A stretch of 64,000 nt of DNA from an uncultured Clostridia bacterium (GTDB taxonomy: Bacteria > Bacillota > Clostridia > Oscillospirales > Acutalibacteraceae): NCBI GenBank assembly GCA_946407065.1, contig CAMJMQ010000001.1, positions 62,001-126,000 of the forward strand, given 5' to 3'. The first letter of the stretch is position 1, and every line of letters begins with the position of its first letter. Of the stretch, positions 54,537 through 63,433 are shown in pieces. Under the pieces are notes generated by a model. It made no database searches. It saw only the letters and a list, made by a program, of their open reading frames with translations, and was not told the origin of the DNA. The position numbers were made by a program, and so were the translations under genes.

Positions 54537-55727
54537 ATTGTAATTCATCGGAACGGCGGCGTACACGGCGGCGCAGCGCACCAGATCCGCCTTCCATGTG
54601 ATCTCATTGGGAGCGTGCGCCTGTGCCTCTGCGCCGGGACCGAAGCCGATGCACGGAATACCGTAGCGACCCATGATGGACACGCCGTTGGTCGAGAACG
54701 TCCACTTGTCGACTCTGGGCTCGCCGTACATGCCCTTGTGCGCGGCTACCATCGCCTTGCACGCGGGATGACTCTCGGGGATGACCCATGTCGGGAAGAA
54801 GCACTCGGTCGGATAGACCAGCCCCGTCCATGACGGACGCTCGTATTTATACATCGAAACTTCCGCGCCGTACTTCTTAACGGACGGCAGGCTGCGCACT
54901 TCTTCCAAGGCGCTCTCCCATGTCTCGCCGTCGGTCAGACGGCGGTCGAGTGAGATCGCCGCGAAGTCCGCTACCGCACAGCGTGACGGAGAATTGTAGA
55001 ACTGCTGGGTGACGGTGACGGTGCCCTTGCCGAGGAAGGGATCGTAATGCAGGCGCTCGTTGAGCTCCTTGACGTCCAGCACGATCTCAGCCATTTTATA
55101 GATCGCGTTATCGCCGCGCTCGGGAGCGGAGCCGTGGCAGGAAACGCCCTTGACCTCGACGCGGATCTCCATGCGGCCGCGGTGACCGCGATAGATGCCC
55201 TGATCGGTCGGCTCGGTGATGACGACGAACTCGGGGGTAATATCCATCTCGTTATGGATGAACTGCCAGCATAAGCCGTCGCAGTCCTCTTCCTGCACGG
55301 TACCGGTGACCAGCACCTTGTAGCCCTCGGGGATCAGCCCGAGATCCTTCATGATCTTGGCGCCGTAGACAGCGGATACCACGCCGCCTGTCTGGTCAGA
55401 TCCGCCGCGGCCGCCGATCTCGGTGTCATTCTCATAACCCTTGTAGGGGTCGAACTTCCAGTTAGAAAGCTCGCCCAGTCCGACGGTGTCGATGTGGCCG
55501 TCATAGGCGATGATCTTCTCGCCCTTGCCCATCACGCCGTGGACGTTGCCCATCTTGTCGATGAACGCCTCGTCAAAGCCGAGCTTTTCCATTTCCCTAA
55601 CGATACGCTTGGCGACGCCCTCTTCCTCGGCAGACTCGCTCGGGATGGCGATCAGCTCGCGCAGAAAAGCGGTCATGTCCTTTTCATAGTTTTCGGCAGC
55701 TTTTTTGATCGCGGAATAATCAATCAT
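54522..55727 (-). CDS. ygeY: YgeY family M20-type hydrolase
   Basis: 401 residues from ATG 55727 (AAGGAGGATTACC upstream). M20 metallopeptidase motifs: [38 protein letters not shown], and a dimerisation domain with [16 protein letters not shown]. Belongs to the YgeY/selenium-metabolism-linked hydrolase group found with ygeW and arcC. Probably cleaves an amide or carbamoyl compound in purine catabolism; the exact substrate is not visible in sequence. First gene of the leftward operon. The C-terminal ASLS is encoded by the end of a mobile element. Confidence 0.88.
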   Translation of the reverse strand: MIDYSAIKKAAENYEKDMTAFLRELIAIPSESAEEEGVAKRIVREMEKLGFDEAFIDKMGNVHGVMGKGEKIIAYDGHIDTVGLGELSNWKFDPYKGYENDTEIGGRGGSDQTGGVVSAVYGAKIMKDLGLIPEGYKVLVTGTVQEEDCDGLCWQFIHNEMDITPEFVVITEPTDQGIYRGHRGRMEIRVEVKGVSCHGSAPERGDNAIYKMAEIVLDVKELNERLHYDPFLGKGTVTVTQQFYNSPSRCAVADFAAISLDRRLTDGETWESALEEVRSLPSVKKYGAEVSMYKYERPSWTGLVYPTECFFPTWVIPESHPACKAMVAAHKGMYGEPRVDKWTFSTNGVSIMGRYGIPCIGFGPGAEAQAHAPNEITWKADLVRCAAVYAAVPMNYNASLS

Positions 55728-55780
55728 GGTAATCCTCCTTTTCATGGCTCAGCCAATAAACTTCCCCGGTGCAAGCACTA

Positions 55781-55939
55781 ATACTAAGTATCATTAAAAC
55801 ACTTTAACATTTATTGCGATAAATTCCGCATAGCGGTGTTGTCGTCCTTGACATACGCCAGTATGCCTGCGTCCTCCGCCTTGCTCTGCGAAATTTCTCG
55901 CTAACAAATTTGTTAAAGCGTTTAATAGATACTTAGTAT
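55781..55939. mobile_element. MITE, copy 2 (family E, 159 bp)
   Basis: Inverted relative to copy 1 at 5781. Ends ATACTAAGTATCATTAAAAC and the inverse TAGATACTTAGTAT. Both copies are followed on the + strand by ATAAATA(TA)CCCGC. It lies in the 510-bp gap between the divergent ygeY and regulator genes, with a family D unit beside it. Confidence 0.8.
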
Positions 55940-55981
55940 AAATATACCCGCTCAAGGGTTTGTCCCTTTTTATCGGTTGAG

Positions 55982-56021
55982 ATTGCCACGGGCTGACACG
56001 CGTGTCGAGCCCTCGCAATGA
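55982..56021. repeat. Family D repeat, copy 3
   Basis: Same unit as 51223-51262, with identical flanking ATCGGTTGAG; the identity extends over about 50 bp. Confidence 0.8.
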
Positions 56022-56143
56022 CTGTTTAAAATGCGCCGCGGCGCAACTCATTTTGTACACTTCTATTGTAATACAACTAAGGCTGAGTTTCAATGGATTT
56101 TTCAATAAAATCTAAAAATTTTTTAGAAAAATCCAAATTTTAT

Positions 56144-56171
56144 TTGACACGGCGTTTTGTCGTAGTATAAT
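56144..56171 (+). promoter_or_regulatory. Promoter of the PAS/HTH regulator gene
   Basis: TTGACA, 16 bp, TATAAT. Just upstream is a run of A/T-rich inverted sequence (AAATTTTTTAGAAAAATCC). Confidence 0.7.
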
Positions 56172-56237
56172 AGAAGAAAAGACCACTCTATGACGGAAGA
56201 TCTTCGGATTTTCCGCACCCTGAAACGAGGTGATCTC

Positions 56238-56882
56238 TTGCTCAACGAACAACTCAAAACCACCCTGTGCTCCCTCGCGCACGCTATCGCCCTGCACTAC
56301 GGCAAAAGCTGTGAGGTCGCCATCCACGATCTGACGGTCAAGAACGCCGCCGACAGCTCCATCATCTACATCGAAAACGGTGAGGTGACGGGCAGGAAGG
56401 TGGGCGACGGCGCCTCGGCTGTGGTGCTCGAGGAGCTCAGTCAGGCGGAACAGACGCGTGAGGATCGCATCGGCTACTTCACCAAGACCACCGACGGCAA
56501 GGTGCTCAAATCCACCACCGTCTACATCCGCGACGACAAGGGCAAGGCGATCGCGATCTTTTCGATCAACCACGACATCACCGCGCTGAGCGTTGCCGCC
56601 GCGTCACTGACGGAGCTGACCGCTCCCGCGACCGCGTCCGAGCCCGAGAAGATCACGCCGCATGTCGGCGAGCTGCTCGACGAGCTGTTGTGGAAATCCA
56701 CCGAGCTGATCGGCAAGCCCGTCGCCCTGATGAACAAGGATGACAAACAGCGCGCGATCCGCTATCTGAACAGCAAGGGCGCGCTGTTGATCACCAAATC
56801 AGGCGACAAGATCGCGACCTACTTCGGCATCTCAAAGTTCACGCTCTATTCGTACTTGACGGATGAAGAGGAATCGGATTAA
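56238..56882 (+). CDS. YheO/DauR-like PAS-HTH transcriptional regulator
   Basis: 214 residues from TTG 56238 with GAGGTGAT upstream; the ORF-track ATG at 56190 would leave a leader of about ten bases and has no ribosome binding site. N-terminal PAS_6-like domain (HYGKSCEVAIHDL, FSINHDITAL) and C-terminal helix-turn-helix (GALLITKSGDKIATYFGISKFTLYSYL). Such regulators often sit next to amino-acid or purine catabolic genes and sense a small molecule. By position it should control ygeY-ygeW-arcC and/or the PLP genes. Confidence 0.83.
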   Translation: MLNEQLKTTLCSLAHAIALHYGKSCEVAIHDLTVKNAADSSIIYIENGEVTGRKVGDGASAVVLEELSQAEQTREDRIGYFTKTTDGKVLKSTTVYIRDDKGKAIAIFSINHDITALSVAAASLTELTAPATASEPEKITPHVGELLDELLWKSTELIGKPVALMNKDDKQRAIRYLNSKGALLITKSGDKIATYFGISKFTLYSYLTDEEESD

Positions 56883-56890
56883 CCGAATGG

Positions 56891-57005
56891 TAGGGTACGG
56901 CGCCCGTCGACGTACCGCATGGCAGGAACGCTTATTTCCTATCCAATGCTCCCGATATCAAAAACGTCCGTCATTCTACGGTACGTCATAAATGCCGTAC
57001 CCTAC
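56891..57005. repeat. REP/inverse-REP pair after the regulator gene
   Basis: GTAG plus GGTACGGCGCCC...CGTACC (56891-56917) and the inverse GGTACGTCATAAATGCCGTACC ending CTAC (56980-57005). The spacer shares CGTCATTCT(A/G)CGG with the pair at 36127-36234, and the palindrome core matches that inside the RAYT gene. Confidence 0.85.
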
Positions 57006-57107
57006 GAAAAGATTGATTTGCTTCGCATTACAAAATGATAATAATGGAAATGTTTCGGCGGGAGCACTTCGCCCTACATATACCCCACCATAGTTTAGGA
57101 GGATATC

Positions 57108-58571
57108 ATGATCGACTTTACCGTTAACAAAGAAGGATTACAACACAATATCGAGAAAGCGCGACAGAACGGCATCATCATCCCGACCATCAAGCAGATG
57201 CAGCACCCAGAGCTGATCCCCGAACAGATCAAAGAAAAGCTCAGCCACACAGGGCTGTGGGACGTTGACCCCGTCAACCTGTTCCGCATCACCTGGAAGA
57301 ATGAGCCCAAGGAAAGCGGCGGTCTGTTCCGCGAGGTGCCGAACATCATCGAGCTGCCCTCTGCCCTCACCGGCGTGAAAGCGCGGATCTTCGCGATCGT
57401 CGGCAAGTGGTTCCCCACCGGCTGTCATAAGGTCGGCGCGTCGTTCGGATGCTTAGCGCCGCGACTGGTGACTGGTCAGTTTGACGCGACCCGTCACAAG
57501 GCGGTATGGCCGTCCACCGGCAACTACTGCCGCGGCGGCGCCTTCAACTCAAAGCTGCTGTCCGTTGACAGTATCGCGATCCTGCCCGCCGAGATGAGCC
57601 GCGAGCGCTTTGATTGGCTCAGTAAAATCGCGGGCGAGGTCATCGCGACCCCCGGCTGTGAATCTAATGTCAAAGAGATCTTCGACAAGACATGGGAGCT
57701 CAAGCAGCGCCCCGAGGTCATGATCTTCAACCAGTTTGAAGAGATGGGCAATCCGTTATGGCACTACAATGTCACCGGTCACGCGTTAGCGGACGCGTTT
57801 GAAGCGATCAAGGGCGAGAAGGATCGCTTTGCGGGCGCGTGCTTTACCTCCGGTTCGGCAGGCACGATGAGCGCGGGCGACTACCTCAAGGAGCAGTACC
57901 CGAACCTCAAGCTCGGCGTCGGCGAAGCATTGCAGTGCCCCACGATCTTAGACAACGGCTTCGGCGGTCACCGCATCGAGGGCATCGGCGACAAGCATAT
58001 CCCGTGGATCCACAACGTCAAGAACACCGACATGGTCGTGGACATCGACGACGAGGACAGCCAGCGACTGCTCCGACTGTTCAACACACCGGAGGGTATC
58101 GATTATCTGGTATCCGTCGGTGTGGAACGCGAGCTCGCCGAACAGCTCAGCCTGCTCGGTATCTCGGGCATCGCGAACATCCTGTGCTGTATCAAGATGG
58201 CGAAGTACTATGAGTTCACCGAGCATGATGTGCTGGGCACCGTGCTGACCGACAGTGCTGCCATGTATCAGAGCCGTATCAAGGAGCTCGAAGAGAGGTA
58301 CGGCGACTACGATGTGCACAAGGCAGAGCTCGACCACAACCTGCACATCCTCAACCTCAAGGACGACAACATGCTGGAGCTCAGCTACAAAGAGCGCAAG
58401 CGTGTGCATAACCTCAAATACTACACATGGGTCGAACAGCAGGGCCGCACTGCCGAGGAGCTCAACGCCCTGTGGTATGACACCGAAAACACCTGGGACG
58501 CCGTGCACAAGCAGGCAGAACAGCTCGACGAATACATCGACGCGTTCAATAAGGAAGTCGGACTTTTGTAA
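57108..58571 (+). CDS. Fold-type II PLP-dependent lyase (cysteine synthase/TrpB-like)
   Basis: 487 residues. GGAGGATATC precedes the ATG. The likely PLP lysine is in FPTGCHKVGASFG (about residue 108), the phosphate loop in FTSGSAGTMSAGD (about 247). The long C-terminal part is helical. It belongs to the clostridial 'PLP-dependent protein subunit beta' group, not to the diaminopropionate ammonia-lyase (YgeX) family by motif, although it occupies the place ygeX has in ygeXYW clusters. A lyase acting on the amino-acid product of YgeW/YgeY is a reasonable inference. A family B array starts at its stop codon. Confidence 0.8.
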   Translation: MIDFTVNKEGLQHNIEKARQNGIIIPTIKQMQHPELIPEQIKEKLSHTGLWDVDPVNLFRITWKNEPKESGGLFREVPNIIELPSALTGVKARIFAIVGKWFPTGCHKVGASFGCLAPRLVTGQFDATRHKAVWPSTGNYCRGGAFNSKLLSVDSIAILPAEMSRERFDWLSKIAGEVIATPGCESNVKEIFDKTWELKQRPEVMIFNQFEEMGNPLWHYNVTGHALADAFEAIKGEKDRFAGACFTSGSAGTMSAGDYLKEQYPNLKLGVGEALQCPTILDNGFGGHRIEGIGDKHIPWIHNVKNTDMVVDIDDEDSQRLLRLFNTPEGIDYLVSVGVERELAEQLSLLGISGIANILCCIKMAKYYEFTEHDVLGTVLTDSAAMYQSRIKELEERYGDYDVHKAELDHNLHILNLKDDNMLELSYKERKRVHNLKYYTWVEQQGRTAEELNALWYDTENTWDAVHKQAEQLDEYIDAFNKEVGLL

Positions 58572-58605
58572 GTGAGGAGTGAGGAGTTAGGAGTGAGGAG
58601 TTAAA
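58571..58605. repeat. Heptamer array (family B end)
   Basis: GTGAGGAGTGAGGAGTTAGG and one more unit, directly after the stop of the PLP enzyme gene. Confidence 0.65.
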
Positions 58606-58643
58606 AGTCTGTATGCTTTTGTTCCTCATTCTCATATGATCCT

Positions 58644-59867
58644 ATGAAACATGTTATCAACTGCAAATGCGTCAAATGCGGGAGGACATATGCTCCCGCG
58701 GCGGATATCACCACCTGCGAGTGCGGCGGTATCCTCGACGTGATCTATGACTACGAATCTATCAAAACCAAATTCAATAAAGAGGTACTGGCACACCGTG
58801 ACGAGCCCACCATGTGGCGCTACCGCGAGCTGCTGCCGATCGAAGAAGATACCGTGCCCGCGGGACTGCGGGTCGGGATGTCGCCGATGTATGAAGCGGA
58901 TAACATCGCGCGCGATCTCGGCATCAAGCGCCTGTACATCAAGGATGACGGCGTCAACCCCACCGCCTCTCTCAAGGATCGCGCCTCCGCCATGGCGGTG
59001 ACCAAGGCGATCGAGGCGGGCTATGACACCATCGCCTGCTCCTCCACCGGCAACGCCGCATCATCGCTTGCGGGCAACGCGGCAAAGGCAGGGCTCAAAA
59101 CCTACATCTTTGTGCCGTCACGCGCGCCGAAGGGCAAGATCGCCCAACTGATGATGTTCGGTGCAAACCTGACCGCTGTAGACGGCAGCTATGAAGAGAC
59201 CTTTGAGCTGAGCAAAGCCGCCATCGATAAATACGGCTGGTACAACCGCAACGCCGCGATCAACCCCTATCTCAGCGAGGGCAAAAAGACCGTCGCGCAC
59301 GAGATCTGCGAACAGCTTAATTTCCGCGCGCCGGACTTTGTCGCCGTATCGGTCGGTGACGGCTGTACCGTAGCGGGCGTGTACAAGGGGCTGTACGACA
59401 TGTATAGGGTCGGGCTGATCGACCGTATCCCGCGTATCATCAGCGTGCAGGCACAGGGCTGCTGTCCGATCAACACCGCCGTGATGACGGGTGAAGAATG
59501 GCAGCCGCAGGAGGAGAACACCTATGCGGATTCGATCGCCGTGGGCGTGCCGCGCAATCCGGATAAAGCGATCAATGCCATCAAAAACAGCGACGGCATC
59601 TGCGTCAACGTCACCGATGACGAGATTCGTTTCGCGCAAAAGTACCTCGCCAAAAACGCGGGTGTATTCGGCGAGCCCGCGGGCGTGACCGCTACGGCGG
59701 GGCTGTTAAAGCTCAGCCGTGAGGGGAGATTACCGCATGACGCGACCATCGTATCCATCGTCACGGGCAACGGATTAAAGGACATCGATTCCGCGATCCA
59801 ATCCGTCGGCGAGCCTGTACATTGCAAGAACGATCTGGGAGAGTTTGAAGCGAAGTTCGGATTGTAG
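58644..59867 (+). CDS. Threonine synthase-like PLP enzyme
   Basis: 407 residues. N-terminal zinc ribbon-like pair (CVKCGRTY and CECGG), PLP lysine in NPTASLKDRAS (about 111), phosphate loop SSTGNAASSLAG. Overall it matches archaeal/clostridial threonine synthases (ThrC type), but it sits with catabolic genes and follows another PLP enzyme by 72 bases, so it may instead release ammonia from a hydroxy- or diamino acid. No strong ribosome binding site is seen. Ends in a strong terminator. Confidence 0.82.
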   Translation: MKHVINCKCVKCGRTYAPAADITTCECGGILDVIYDYESIKTKFNKEVLAHRDEPTMWRYRELLPIEEDTVPAGLRVGMSPMYEADNIARDLGIKRLYIKDDGVNPTASLKDRASAMAVTKAIEAGYDTIACSSTGNAASSLAGNAAKAGLKTYIFVPSRAPKGKIAQLMMFGANLTAVDGSYEETFELSKAAIDKYGWYNRNAAINPYLSEGKKTVAHEICEQLNFRAPDFVAVSVGDGCTVAGVYKGLYDMYRVGLIDRIPRIISVQAQGCCPINTAVMTGEEWQPQEENTYADSIAVGVPRNPDKAINAIKNSDGICVNVTDDEIRFAQKYLAKNAGVFGEPAGVTATAGLLKLSREGRLPHDATIVSIVTGNGLKDIDSAIQSVGEPVHCKNDLGEFEAKFGL

Positions 59868-59914
59868 AATACGCAATGACGTATTAATTGGATATTCCTG
59901 ACTTTTGGGTATAT

Positions 59915-59957
59915 AAAGCGACATCCCGGGGGAGCCTTTCCCTCGGGATGTCGCTTT
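59915..59957 (+). terminator. Terminator of the PLP gene pair
   Basis: A 14-bp stem AAAGCGACATCCCG/CGGGATGTCGCTTT. It can also serve the leftward XRE gene. Confidence 0.8.
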
Positions 59958-59968
59958 ATAGCTTTATA

Positions 59969-60181
59969 TTAGTTTTCTTCCGAAAATTCCAGCAGATCGC
60001 CGGGTTGACAGTGCAACGTTTCACAGATCGCGATCAAGGTAGAAAACCGTATCGCGCTGATATGACCGTTTTTGAGCTTGCTGAGGTTCACATTAGAAAT
60101 GCCGACCTTCTCACTGAGTTCATTCAAACCGATCTTCCGATCCGCCATCACGCGGTCGAGCCTTACAATAATTTTCCCCAT
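59969..60181 (-). CDS. XRE family transcriptional regulator
   Basis: 70 residues, almost only a Cro/CI helix-turn-helix: IGLNELSEKVGISNVNLSKLKNGHISAIRFSTLIAICETLHCQPGDLLEF. AAGGTGAAG precedes the ATG. It follows the DUF2975 gene by nine bases, a common pairing in Firmicutes. Two copies of TTAACGTTT(A/T)TCG(A/T)TAA flank their promoter and probably are its binding sites. Confidence 0.88.
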   Translation of the reverse strand: MGKIIVRLDRVMADRKIGLNELSEKVGISNVNLSKLKNGHISAIRFSTLIAICETLHCQPGDLLEFSEEN

Positions 60182-60190
60182 ATCTTCACC

Positions 60191-60868
60191 TTACACCGTT
60201 TCGTCGTGCTCTTTTTGCAGTTCTGTACCGTATTTGAAGATCATCGTTAAGATGAAAATAATAATGACAAACGCAACCGAGATCATGTCGACATCAAAGT
60301 GAAAGGAGCCGCCTTGCATAGCGGAGATCGCCGATTTCATGATCTGTACAGTCGCCATGCAGGGAATCAGCGCGATCGCGAACGCACGCATTTTCTTGAC
60401 GACTTCTTCGCTGAACGGACTGTCGCACACCATAAACTGCTTCATCAAGGCGCGGAAGAAGAACAGCGCCACAACGATCGCCGCGACATAGACCATTCCG
60501 TAAACGAGCATCAGCATACCGTCATTCAGATCAAAGTGAAGCTGCCTGAAGTCGCCGTTGACATTCAGATTACCATTCTCGTTTTTGACGTCCAGGCTGC
60601 CGGTGCTGATCTCACCGAGCGCAATGTGTCCGCTGCCGGTGTTCACATAAAACTGCTCGCCGTTCAAGCCGAAATACTCGGTGTTCACATTCACATCGAT
60701 CGTTCCCGTTCCGTCGACCGTCACACTGTCCTTAGGAACACAGGCGATAATGATACCGCCGGCAAGCATAAAGCCTTCCGTGACGAGCAAGCATACGATG
60801 ATGATCATGGTGATGATCTTGGCGACCTTACCGAAAACATTGATCTTTCTCTTGATTGTATTTTCCAT
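60191..60868 (-). CDS. DUF2975 family membrane protein
   Basis: 225 residues with four membrane helices: one N-terminal, and three after a large external loop (TVDGTGTIDVNVNTEYFGLNGEQF). DUF2975 proteins are nearly always beside a small XRE regulator; the pair may form a membrane-signal switch in which the membrane protein affects the regulator, but this is not shown. AGAGGGAAATGTC precedes the ATG. Confidence 0.82.
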   Translation of the reverse strand: MENTIKRKINVFGKVAKIITMIIIVCLLVTEGFMLAGGIIIACVPKDSVTVDGTGTIDVNVNTEYFGLNGEQFYVNTGSGHIALGEISTGSLDVKNENGNLNVNGDFRQLHFDLNDGMLMLVYGMVYVAAIVVALFFFRALMKQFMVCDSPFSEEVVKKMRAFAIALIPCMATVQIMKSAISAMQGGSFHFDVDMISVAFVIIIFILTMIFKYGTELQKEHDETV

Positions 60869-60901
60869 GACATTTCCCTCTTTGTTGAAAAGATTAAGTA
60901 A

Positions 60902-60981
60902 TTAACGTTTATCGTTAACTCTTGACTGTATTATAACACAGAAAAATCGTTTGTCAATAGTTTTTTATCGAAAAACGTTAA
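60902..60981 (-). promoter_or_regulatory. DUF2975-XRE promoter flanked by inverted operators
   Basis: On the - strand TTGACA (60957-60952), 16 bp, TATAAT (60935-60930). TTAACGTTTATCGTTAA at 60902-60918 and, inverted, TTATCGAAAAACGTTAA at 60965-60981 bracket it. Confidence 0.75.
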
Positions 60982-60986
60982 TTTTT

Positions 60987-61697
60987 TTATCTATCCATAG
61001 ATCCAGAGGGTTTCTGTGCCCTTTCCATGCGCTTCCAGCTGATGAAGCCGTAGATGTCCCCCGCAAGGAACGCGGCAAAGCAGATCACGGTGCTGACGTA
61101 ACTACGGTCGGTCAGCGCCGCCAACGCCCACAGGATCATCAACACCACATCGTTACAGGCGTAGGCGACCGCATAGTACGGACTGCGGCGCGCGGTCAGG
61201 TAGACGGCGGCAAAGCTGGTGCTCACGGAGAGGGTGGACGGGAGCAGATTCGCCGTGCCGAGCGCGCGTAAGATAAAGTAGAAGAGAGCCGTCACAGCGA
61301 CGGTCAGCACCGCGAGCAAAAGCCACTCGCGTTTCGGCAGCTTCGCGTTGACCGTCACCTGGGCGCGGTTACCGCGGTAGGGATTGCGCAGCCATGTGAT
61401 CAGCGACCAGACCGACATCGGAAGCGTCATGCCGACATAGGTCAGCAGCTCGCCGTAGTAGGAGAAGCGGTAGGAGATGTAGCCGTAGACCGAGGCGAAA
61501 ATGATCATCAGCACCATGCCGATGGGATTGCCCTTGGCGGCAAAGAGCAGCGAGGTCACACCGATCAGCGACGCGAGCAGGTTGAGCAGATCGCCGCCGA
61601 ACACGATGTGCGACACGGCGATCAGGCAGACCGATACCGTCCAGATGATCTTTTCGGTATTGCTGAAATAATTGAGCTTATCATAAAAACGTTTCAT
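60987..61697 (-). CDS. pnuC: PnuC-like nicotinamide riboside/mononucleotide transporter
   Basis: 236 residues from ATG 61697. Seven or so helices; FAAKGNPIGMVLMIIFASVYGYISYRFSYYGELLTYVGMTLPMSVWSLITW is the PnuC core with the SYR and YYGE residues. Takes up an NAD precursor, probably by facilitated diffusion and trapping. No ribosome binding site is visible: the bases before the start belong to a repeat (GGTGCGGGCATCGCCCGCC and heptamers). Confidence 0.88.
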   Translation of the reverse strand: MKRFYDKLNYFSNTEKIIWTVSVCLIAVSHIVFGGDLLNLLASLIGVTSLLFAAKGNPIGMVLMIIFASVYGYISYRFSYYGELLTYVGMTLPMSVWSLITWLRNPYRGNRAQVTVNAKLPKREWLLLAVLTVAVTALFYFILRALGTANLLPSTLSVSTSFAAVYLTARRSPYYAVAYACNDVVLMILWALAALTDRSYVSTVICFAAFLAGDIYGFISWKRMERAQKPSGSMDR

Positions 61698-61747
61698 TCT
61701 ACTATAAACAGGTGCGGGCATCGCCCGCCATTAACTCCTCACTCCTC

Positions 61748-61858
61748 GCAGTAGCTCTCAGCCAATCAGCGTTCGCAAGTATGCTCCGCTTCTTGGGAGA
61801 GCCTTGCATGGGTGCTGTTTGCCAATCACAGGCTTTGCCTCTTCTTGGACAGCACCTC
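61748..61858. repeat. Family C hairpin repeat, copy 3
   Basis: GTAGCTCTCAGCCAATCAGC to GGAGAGCCTTGCATGGG, then a hairpin with arms GGTGCTGT/ACAGCACC. A long stretch is identical with 38637-38702. It lies between the pnuC and PTS-like genes with a short heptamer array on each side. Confidence 0.78.
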
Positions 61859-61872
61859 AACTCCTAACTATA

Positions 61873-62946
61873 TTAAGCCAGCTTCAAATCTCCATCCTTG
61901 ACCCAACCGATCCTGCGCAGGAGCAGGTTGATCAGCGGGGTGATCACGGCGGGGAGCACGATGCAGATCAGTATCAGTCCGATCCAGTCCATCGCGCCGG
62001 GGGCGATCATCTCGGCACCCTTTGCGATCGCTTCTTCAGATGGATTGAACCAACCAGTGATGACGCCGATCTGGCCGCACAGTCCGCAGGTGCCCATGCC
62101 GGAGTTGATGGGCGCGCCGTTCATTTGGAGTTGGAACACGCAGGTGGCGATCGGCCCCGTGATCGCGGAGGTCACGATGGGCGCGATCCAGATACGCGGA
62201 TTTTTGACGATGTTCGGCATCTGGAGCATCGAGGTGCCTAAACCCTGGCTGACCAGTCCGCCCCAGCGATTCTCACGGAAGGACATCACCGCAAAGCCGA
62301 CCATCTGCGCGCAGCAGCCCGCGACCGCAGCGCCGCCGGCCAATCCCGTGAGCGCAAGCACCGAGCAGATCGCCGCCGATGAGATCGGCAACGTCAGCGC
62401 GATACCGACCAGCACACTTACCACGATGCCCATCAAAAAGGGCTGTAACTTCGTCGCCGAGTCGATCAGGATACCGAACCAGCTTGCCGCCGTACCGATC
62501 GGGGGCGCGATCAGCTTTGCCAGCGCCACGCCGACGAGGATCGTCACCGCAGGGGTCACGAGGATGTCGACCTTGGTTTCCTTACTGACCGCCTTGCCGC
62601 ATTCGGCGGCAATGATCGCGATCACCAGAACCGCTAACGGCCCGCCTGCGCCGCCCTCGGCATTTGCCGCCCAACCGACTGCCGCCAGTGAGAACAGCAC
62701 CATGGGGTCAGCCTTGAGCGCGTAGCCGATGGCGACCGCCATCGCGGGACCCGACACCGCCATCGCGTAGGTGCCGATATCGGTGAAGAACTGCCAGCCC
62801 GACAGCACGCCGACGGTCTTGATGATCGTGCCGATCAGCAGGGAGCAGAACAGACCCTGCGCCATCGCGCCGAGCGCGTCGATGCCGTAGCGTTTCCACG
62901 AGATCTCGATATTTTTGCGTTTTAAAAACGCTTTGAATTTGGACAT
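61873..62946 (-). CDS. PTS IIC-like membrane protein (PF13303 type)
   Basis: 357 residues with about ten membrane helices and many Gly/Ala-rich segments (GLAGGAAVAGCCAQMVGFAVMSFRENRWGGLVSQGLGTSMLQMPN). This matches the PTS_EIIC_2 family, which has no IIA or IIB domains attached and often stands alone. The transported compound is unknown. No strong ribosome binding site; a REP unit lies just upstream. Confidence 0.8.
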   Translation of the reverse strand: MSKFKAFLKRKNIEISWKRYGIDALGAMAQGLFCSLLIGTIIKTVGVLSGWQFFTDIGTYAMAVSGPAMAVAIGYALKADPMVLFSLAAVGWAANAEGGAGGPLAVLVIAIIAAECGKAVSKETKVDILVTPAVTILVGVALAKLIAPPIGTAASWFGILIDSATKLQPFLMGIVVSVLVGIALTLPISSAAICSVLALTGLAGGAAVAGCCAQMVGFAVMSFRENRWGGLVSQGLGTSMLQMPNIVKNPRIWIAPIVTSAITGPIATCVFQLQMNGAPINSGMGTCGLCGQIGVITGWFNPSEEAIAKGAEMIAPGAMDWIGLILICIVLPAVITPLINLLLRRIGWVKDGDLKLA

Positions 62947-62964
62947 TGGTTATCCCCCATTTTT

Positions 62965-62988
62965 GTAGGGGCGGGTCTTGACCCGCCC
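62965..62988. repeat. Single REP unit
   Basis: GTAG followed by the perfect palindrome GGGCGGGTCTTGACCCGCCC. Solitary, upstream of the PTS IIC-like gene. Confidence 0.7.
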
Positions 62989-63154
62989 GATTGGAAATCA
63001 AAATTGATTATCAAATATGAATATAAACAACAAAATGCCGAAAGTCAACGGACAATCGGCATTTACTCTGTTTTGAACAATTTCAGCGTTTTAAAGCGCT
63101 GTTTTATTGCACAATTTTTTGACGGTTTAGTGTGTTAAATCGCTTTTGATCCAT

Positions 63155-63433
63155 TTAACAATAGTACGTGATCTCGCCGAAGAAGCCCAGCCATTTTTCG
63201 ACAACGATACGGCTGTTCGCCTCTATGGCACGGCTGAGATAATGCAGGGTTTTCGTATCCAGTCCCGAGTTGTTGTGTGCCAAAACTGCCTTGCCGGATC
63301 TCGTGATCCAGAATTTTGTCGCATTAGCAACCGGCTTTCCGACAGCGACGTGAACATGGATCGGTTCGAGCGGTTTGTTTTCATTCGCCCAGAAATACAC
63401 CCAAAAGGAACCGATCTTAAAAACCTGCGGCAT
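63155..63433 (-). CDS. DUF4160 family protein
   Basis: 92 residues from ATG 63433 with GGAGG eight bases upstream. PQVFKIGSFWVYFWANENKPLEPIHVHV matches DUF4160, whose HVHV and ITRSGKAVLAHNN segments are conserved. The family is commonly encoded with a DUF2442-type partner in small two-gene units thought to be toxin-antitoxin-like; no function is proven. Overlaps the upstream gene by 17 bases. Confidence 0.8.
   Translation of the reverse strand: MPQVFKIGSFWVYFWANENKPLEPIHVHVAVGKPVANATKFWITRSGKAVLAHNNSGLDTKTLHYLSRAIEANSRIVVEKWLGFFGEITYYC

Noticed and set aside
57108-58571. Assignment as ygeX (diaminopropionate ammonia-lyase)
   Set aside because: Position in the cluster fits, but N-terminal sequence and PLP-Lys context are not those I associate with YgeX; kept as an unspecified PLP lyase.
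58572-58610. Heptamer arrays (GGAGTTAGGAGTGAGG) as a CRISPR array
   Set aside because: Units are contiguous 7-mers without spacers and occur as inverted pairs at many loci, unlike a CRISPR.
58644-59867. Assignment as the biosynthetic thrC
   Set aside because: The family fits, but no threonine genes are adjacent and the context is catabolic, so I did not give the gene symbol.
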